Assembly (NCBI RefSeq): GCF_000003605.2
Contig: NW_003149765.1
Coordinates: forward strand, 386,961-433,633
Direction: 5' to 3'
Length of the DNA stretch: 46,673 nt
Origin: Saccoglossus kowalevskii
Lineage: Eukaryota > Hemichordata > Enteropneusta > Harrimaniidae
Below, piece by piece: positions 45,401-46,673 of this stretch. The notes beneath the pieces were generated by a model. The model was not told the DNA's origin. It did not search any database and saw nothing but the letters and a program-made list of their open reading frames with translations. The number at the start of each line of letters is the position of its first letter. The first letter of the stretch is position 1. A program made the position numbers and the translations under genes.

Positions 45401-46673
45401 AAGTAACAGAGTGTGATCGTGCTATCAGGGTACGATCCAAACAAGCATCCAATTGTGCATTCTCGTTGTCTTTGCACACTTGCTCGCTACTTTGCATTGC
45501 ATGGCACAGTTGTTTACAGGTAAATGCATTGGGGACTAGAATTTCATTGGAGCCACACGTATCTAAACAGACAATACAGAAACACACATGTGTGATATTT
45601 TGTAGAAAATTAACAATCAGGTCATGCATCCGATAACAGTACTTGCAGTATTTTTTTTCACGAAATGCATAGCGTTGAGATAAAAGCTCAATTATAGGAA
45701 AACAATCTTCAAGACAATAAAAATTGGAGATCATCCAATCAGTTCATTGATCTCTAGTATTAAATATGAAATAACCAACCTGTAACTAATGGTGTCTGTG
45801 GAGCAAGTGTCCTAGTTACTTCGATTGCTAGAACAAAAATTATCTGAAGGTTTACTATGGCATTAGAAAATCTAAAATGAGTAGTTATAACACACGTTTA
45901 TAATAAATTCGCTTGTGAAGGTTTCTGATATAAATATGTTATAAATATAGTATTGGCATACCTGAACATTCGCCACAGTGGAAGCGAACTTTATAATCTT
46001 TACATACTCCCATTTCTTGGTCCATACCATAACACAGTAGACCATTCAGTACATCACAAGTTACTGTCTGTCCAAGTTCATCAGGTGAAGTATCAGATTC
46101 AATATCTCGGCATTCTATTTCAATTGGCGTGTCACAAAATATGTAAAACAATCGCAGGTCTTCAATAGATTCAATATCATCTCCATCATCCAAAGGAGTG
46201 TCAGTGTTCATCCATTCAGTGTAGCCAGGTTTGCAAATCTCAGTGGTGCCTGTAGGTCTTGGTTCTGTTTGGACTGACTTCGATGTTGACAGGGATAATT
46301 CTCTTGCACTTGTAAGGCTAGTAGGGTGGAATTCTGTCAAAACATCTTTTTGTAAGGTTAAATCTGTCGAACGACTTTCCTTACTGATTGTACCAGCCAG
46401 GCCAGTCATTAGTGAAGGCATAATTGTAGGAGGAAGGGTTTTGGATAATGTGGTCAATATTTTTGGAAATAAAGTTGCTGCAGCAGTTTCAACTACACTT
46501 GCCAGCATTTTACTGGTTATTCCATGAGATGAGATTTCTGGTAATTTAGTAATTTTCTCTGTTACTAGTTCTGTTGTCAAGTCTATAATCTGTGTTAATG
46601 TTTCTGGTTGCGATGCGATGGTTGATTCAATGATTAATTTGATAGTAGATGGAGTTACTTTAGAAAATGTTGC
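33120..46673 (-). CDS. large secreted mucin / von Willebrand-type glycoprotein, 3' part, 26 exons (5' end outside the window)
   Basis: Minus-strand exons in transcript order: 46673(open)-45962, 45827-45780, 45562-45294, 45177-45042, 44924-44451, 44251-44009, 43882-43384, 43015-42801, 42699-42514, 42065-41839, 39881-39683, 38875-38516, 38396-38220, 38125-38091, 37961-37796, 37709-37596, 37451-37347, 37157-37050, 36919-36879, 36478 or 36454-36314, 35996-35938, 35619-35479, 35199-35113, 34935-34798, 34146-34107, 33400-33120. Phases join everywhere except into the 36314 exon. About 1741 residues: Thr/Ser-rich segment, WxxW domain, TIL/VWC-like modules, LDL-receptor A, VWC, VWD-C8-TIL twice, VWC and short cysteine modules, C-terminal cystine knot. 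Family members are secreted and form disulfide-linked polymers, with the cystine knot dimerising in the ER. It is mucin-like but also recalls SCO-spondin and VWF; an exact ortholog is not assigned. Confidence 0.9.
33401..34106 (-). other. mucin-like intron 25
   Basis: A 0.7-kb AT-rich intron; nothing else was recognised. Confidence 0.7.
34107..34146 (-). CDS. mucin-like exon 25: VWC end
   Basis: A 40-nt exon encoding AFVVKNDTCCPYC, the closing CCxxC of a VWC module directly before the cystine knot. Acceptor CTTACAG, donor TGTG|GTAAGT; phase 0 in, phase 1 out. Confidence 0.88.
34147..34797 (-). other. mucin-like intron 24
   Basis: A 0.65-kb AT-rich intron without recognisable features. Confidence 0.7.
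34798..34935 (-). CDS. mucin-like exon 24: VWC body
   Basis: A 46-codon exon, phase 0 at both ends. Encodes IGDKWPLDDPINKCDYNECV, then HISCESVSADCKGP. It matches the Gly-x-x-W...C...C layout of the last VWC module in mucin C-termini. Confidence 0.88.
35113..35199 (-). CDS. mucin-like exon 23: VWC end and start of next VWC
   Basis: A 29-codon phase-0 exon with GVCCGRCQKRWCVDGDVKYE. CCGxC closes one VWC module and CVDGDVKYE opens the next, as in vertebrate mucin C-terminal regions. Confidence 0.9.
35200..35478 (-). other. mucin-like intron 22
   Basis: A 279-base intron with no recognisable content. Confidence 0.7.
35479..35619 (-). CDS. mucin-like exon 22: VWC body
   Basis: A 47-codon phase-0 exon. 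Encodes GDNPCRVCECLEEHDP, then YQIQCDVIQC and DCDE. This is the CxxCxC core of a VWC module. It contains TGACGTCA at 35517-35524, here within coding sequence. The acceptor (TTCTTAAG) is weaker than its neighbours. Confidence 0.88.
35938..35996 (-). CDS. mucin-like exon 21: VWC entry
   Basis: A 59-nt exon encoding VKKEVCVWNNTLVNELQEVQ. It resembles the CVYNNTVY opening of the VWC module next to the mucin C-terminus. Acceptor TTTTGCAG, donor CAG|GTAAAA; phase 1 in, phase 0 out. Confidence 0.88.
36314..36478 (-). CDS. mucin-like exon 20: cysteine module with a frame conflict
   Basis: The downstream part encodes CNEYEHYDSVFK and EECDCIKYSC with a good phase-1 donor (TGTG|GTAAGT), matching the neighbouring modules. 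The only acceptor consistent with that frame, TTTACAG at 36455, is in phase 1 and has almost no pyrimidine tract. Exon 19 exits in phase 0. The acceptor at 36479 (ATGCAG) has phase 0, but the 165-nt exon would then need one extra base. A homopolymer of six T (minus strand, about 36431-36436) lies between. Either a base is missing in the assembly or the exon structure is unusual. Confidence 0.6.
36479..36878 (-). other. mucin-like intron 19
   Basis: A 0.4-kb intron. No alternative exon that would repair the phase conflict was found. Confidence 0.6.
36879..36919 (-). CDS. mucin-like exon 19: small cysteine exon
   Basis: A 41-nt exon encoding VCSCPEAEVINCQV. Acceptor TCGACAG, donor GTG|GTATGT; phase 1 in, phase 0 out. 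It joins the preceding HEC motif as HECVCSC. Mucins have similar CxCP linkers between cysteine modules. Confidence 0.8.
37050..37157 (-). CDS. mucin-like exon 18: short cysteine module
   Basis: A 36-codon exon, phase 1 at both ends. Encodes CNPVNCPPQEVTCPTY, then SLCCPQHEC. The layout C-x4-C...C...CCxxxxC is shared with exons 16 and 17, suggesting internal exon duplication. Confidence 0.88.
37347..37451 (-). CDS. mucin-like exon 17: short cysteine module
   Basis: A 35-codon phase-1/phase-1 exon with CRECDYSGVPTCQPFESLD, then DDCCNQYRC. Same module type as exons 16 and 18. Confidence 0.88.
37596..37709 (-). CDS. mucin-like exon 16: short cysteine module
   Basis: A 38-codon phase-1/phase-1 exon with CDPLACPPESFHPTQMC, then NECCTKQEC. 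First of the run of short modules following the VWC on exon 15. Confidence 0.9.
37796..37961 (-). CDS. mucin-like exon 15: VWC module
   Basis: Encodes NETWQPDACQTCICYPGGN, HCTSEQC and GECCPVYQC, a full VWC core. Phase 0 in, phase 1 out. With exon 14 it corresponds to the VWC that follows the D4 assembly in VWF and mucins. Confidence 0.92.
38091..38125 (-). CDS. mucin-like exon 14: TIL-VWC linker micro-exon
   Basis: A 35-nt exon encoding DYCTDVNGIKHM. Acceptor CCCACAG, donor ATG|GTATGT; phase 1 in, phase 0 out. It supplies the C-x-D-x-x-G start of the VWC completed by exon 15. Confidence 0.88.
38220..38396 (-). CDS. mucin-like exon 13: second TIL domain
   Basis: A 59-codon phase-1/phase-1 exon. 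Encodes APDCEDGREYDPCHVPC, KTCVNED, EGCFCPPG and DGECVQSC. The cysteine order is that of a trypsin-inhibitor-like domain following C8. Confidence 0.93.
38516..38875 (-). CDS. mucin-like exon 12: end of second VWD and C8 domain
   Basis: A 120-codon exon. It completes LCGPCNRNPEDD of the VWD, then a C8 domain with IFKQCNLLVDP, RACLLERACHGYHC and CLDWREEHEC. The donor is CGTACGT at 38516/38515: only this site gives phase 1 and joins EC to PAPDC of the TIL exon. A later GT would leave the wrong phase. Confidence 0.92.
38876..39682 (-). other. mucin-like intron 11
   Basis: A 0.8-kb AT-rich intron; no element recognised. Confidence 0.7.
39683..39881 (-). CDS. mucin-like exon 11: second VWD, C-terminal half
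   Basis: Encodes VVVNGVEHYRPPQIIVDG, then GWSLYLRIPD and ATEGLCG. Strand pattern and the closing GLCG are typical of VWD. Acceptor TTTTCAG, phase 0; donor TGTG|GTGAGT. Confidence 0.92.
39882..41838 (-). other. mucin-like intron 10
   Basis: A 2.0-kb intron, the longest in this gene. It contains a four-copy 25-bp tandem repeat at 41232-41330 and a short palindrome GTCGCAC-N7-GTGCGAC at 40397-40417. Confidence 0.75.
41232..41330. repeat. 25-bp minisatellite, four copies
   Basis: Three identical units of AGCGTCCCGCTACAGTGACC plus GAGCT (41256-41330), preceded by one near-identical unit at 41232-41255. The copies are contiguous with no spacers. Confidence 0.95.
41839..42065 (-). CDS. mucin-like exon 10: second VWD, N-terminal half
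   Basis: Encodes YGYGGIHYFSFDGSYFAFEG, then NCTYMAA, ENEECNRR and RLENGQK. It is a clear VWD start, but the usual GDPH reads GGIH. Acceptor TTCCTAG, donor AAG|GTGAGT; phase 1 in, phase 0 out. Confidence 0.93.
42066..42513 (-). other. mucin-like intron 9
   Basis: A 0.45-kb intron with a short TA run next to the donor of exon 9. Nothing else was recognised. Confidence 0.7.
42514..42699 (-). CDS. mucin-like exon 9: first TIL domain
   Basis: A 62-codon phase-1/phase-1 exon. Encodes VYDQCNYPMIWYECLTTCEW, then CPTGCTPGCGCTPG and CVKPDEC. The final CTQ plus a split Cys joins CYCYG of exon 10, the usual TIL-to-VWD junction. Confidence 0.93.
42801..43015 (-). CDS. mucin-like exon 8: first C8 domain
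   Basis: Encodes AAFAPCHSHVDIEPYIERC, QLVCEF, DDCLCEVLTIYATDC and GWRSPDLC, a complete C8 domain. Acceptor TGCCACAG, phase 2; donor GTC|GTATGT, phase 1. Confidence 0.93.
43016..43383 (-). other. mucin-like intron 7
   Basis: A 0.37-kb AT-rich intron; nothing recognised. Confidence 0.7.
43384..43882 (-). CDS. mucin-like exon 7: first VWD domain, main part
   Basis: A 499-nt exon. Encodes LLHINGQYVRRSQ, SGQEYIIKTDFGLVVHWN, YDRVAGMCGIPNSNASDD and SWGNHDECPQ. These are the VWD strands, the MCG-N-x-x-DD calcium-type loop and the post-VWD segment leading into C8. MCGIPN lacks the second Cys of the CGxC motif. Acceptor TTTTTTGCAG. Confidence 0.93.
44009..44251 (-). CDS. mucin-like exon 6: VWC and start of first VWD
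   Basis: An 81-codon phase-1/phase-1 exon. Encodes EIWSEYGCRFCECLSDDQ, CNSTKC, then the VWD opening FSTFDDLVYEYDMCDHVMV. No GDPH precedes the FD motif. Acceptor TTTATAG, donor AAAG|GTTAGT. Confidence 0.9.
44451..44924 (-). CDS. mucin-like exon 5: TIL/VWC-like modules and LDL-receptor A domain
   Basis: A 158-codon phase-1/phase-1 exon. Order: NCPESCQSGHMCDGKICLEP and CPCYYENN (TIL-like), CETCNCFNSEVTC (VWC core), CQPGQILQHLDGECCQC, then an LDL-receptor A domain with EYHC, CISRNLMCDGTPDC and SEDELNC. The CDGxxDCxxxxDE calcium-binding motif is intact. LDL-receptor A modules occur in SCO-spondin but not in typical gel-forming mucins. Confidence 0.92.
45042..45177 (-). CDS. mucin-like exon 4: VWC-like module
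   Basis: Encodes RWEFELCETCTCFNNEIVC, then TTRECNPTPQPEDI. CxxCxC followed by VC is a VWC core. Phase 0 in, phase 1 out (ACAG|GTAAAT). Confidence 0.88.
45294..45562 (-). CDS. mucin-like exon 3: TIL-like module
   Basis: Encodes DTCGSNEILVPNAFTCKQLC, then VCKDNENAQLDAC, VTFCNTPG and CIPEQDCLC. Ten cysteines with the closing ECxPEQDCxC of a TIL-like module. Acceptor CTGTTTAG, phase 1; donor GCA|GTAAGT, phase 0. Confidence 0.88.
45780..45827 (-). CDS. mucin-like exon 2: short Thr/Pro linker
   Basis: A 48-nt phase-1/phase-1 exon encoding AIEVTRTLAPQTPLVT. It is a cysteine-free linker, plausibly O-glycosylated. It is symmetric, so it could be skipped in frame. Confidence 0.82.
45962..46673 (-). 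CDS. mucin-like exon 1 in window: Thr/Ser-rich segment and WxxW domain (open at the window edge)
   Basis: The frame is open to base 46673, so this exon begins outside. About 135 residues are Thr/Ser-rich with few cysteines, as in mucin PTS regions. A WxxW (CysD-type) domain follows: KPGYTEWMNTDTPLDDGDDI, FCDTPIEIECRDIE, VTCDVLNGLLCYGMDQ, CKDYKVRFHC. In related domains the first position is Trp (WTEW); here it is Tyr. Donor TCAG|GTATGC. Confidence 0.9.

Overview
This is invertebrate animal genomic DNA: AT-rich, intron-dense, with GT-AG introns, simple repeats, short inverted-repeat transposons and one assembly gap (26953-27321). It holds two multi-exon genes in convergent (tail-to-tail) orientation, reconstructed here by translating exons and checking that every intron keeps the reading frame. 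The protein families (a DEG/ENaC channel with PAN/apple modules; a mucin/von Willebrand-type glycoprotein with a WxxW domain, LDL-receptor A module and C-terminal cystine knot) point to a bilaterian, most likely a marine deuterostome or lophotrochozoan. The phylum cannot be fixed from sequence alone.

Layout. 1-7339: upstream region with no supported gene, but with two short tandem arrays whose units carry palindromic transcription-factor-like sites (CACGTG at 1129-1296, TGACGTCA at 3998-4169) and a foldback at 3257-3354. 7340-25709, plus strand: complete 13-exon, 843-residue DEG/ENaC sodium-channel gene. Its extracellular region is enlarged by three tandem PAN/apple-like modules inserted just after the first membrane segment. 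Its introns hold two short inverted-repeat elements, two SINE-like relics, a TTTA array and a TA array. 25710-33119: intergenic, with the N gap, a TTAA-flanked short inverted-repeat element and a strongly T-rich tract. 33120-46673, minus strand: 3' part (26 exons, about 1741 residues, open at the window edge) of a large secreted mucin-like protein.

The mucin-like protein reads, N to C within the window: Thr/Ser-rich segment, WxxW (CysD-type) domain, TIL-like and VWC-like cysteine modules, LDL-receptor A, VWC, VWD-C8-TIL, a second VWD-C8-TIL, VWC, an array of short phase-1 cysteine modules, further VWC modules, and a C-terminal cystine knot. This resembles the C-terminal half of gel-forming mucins, VWF or SCO-spondin, but the LDL-receptor A module and two VWD assemblies after the Thr/Ser-rich segment are not the usual mucin plan.

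The two most notable points are the PAN-bearing DEG/ENaC channel, whose first two modules sit on separate symmetric phase-1 exons (an exon-shuffling signature), and the mixed mucin/SCO-spondin-like architecture. No RNA genes, CRISPR arrays, autonomous transposase genes or viral genes were recognised. Nothing indicates a functional link between the two genes beyond adjacency.
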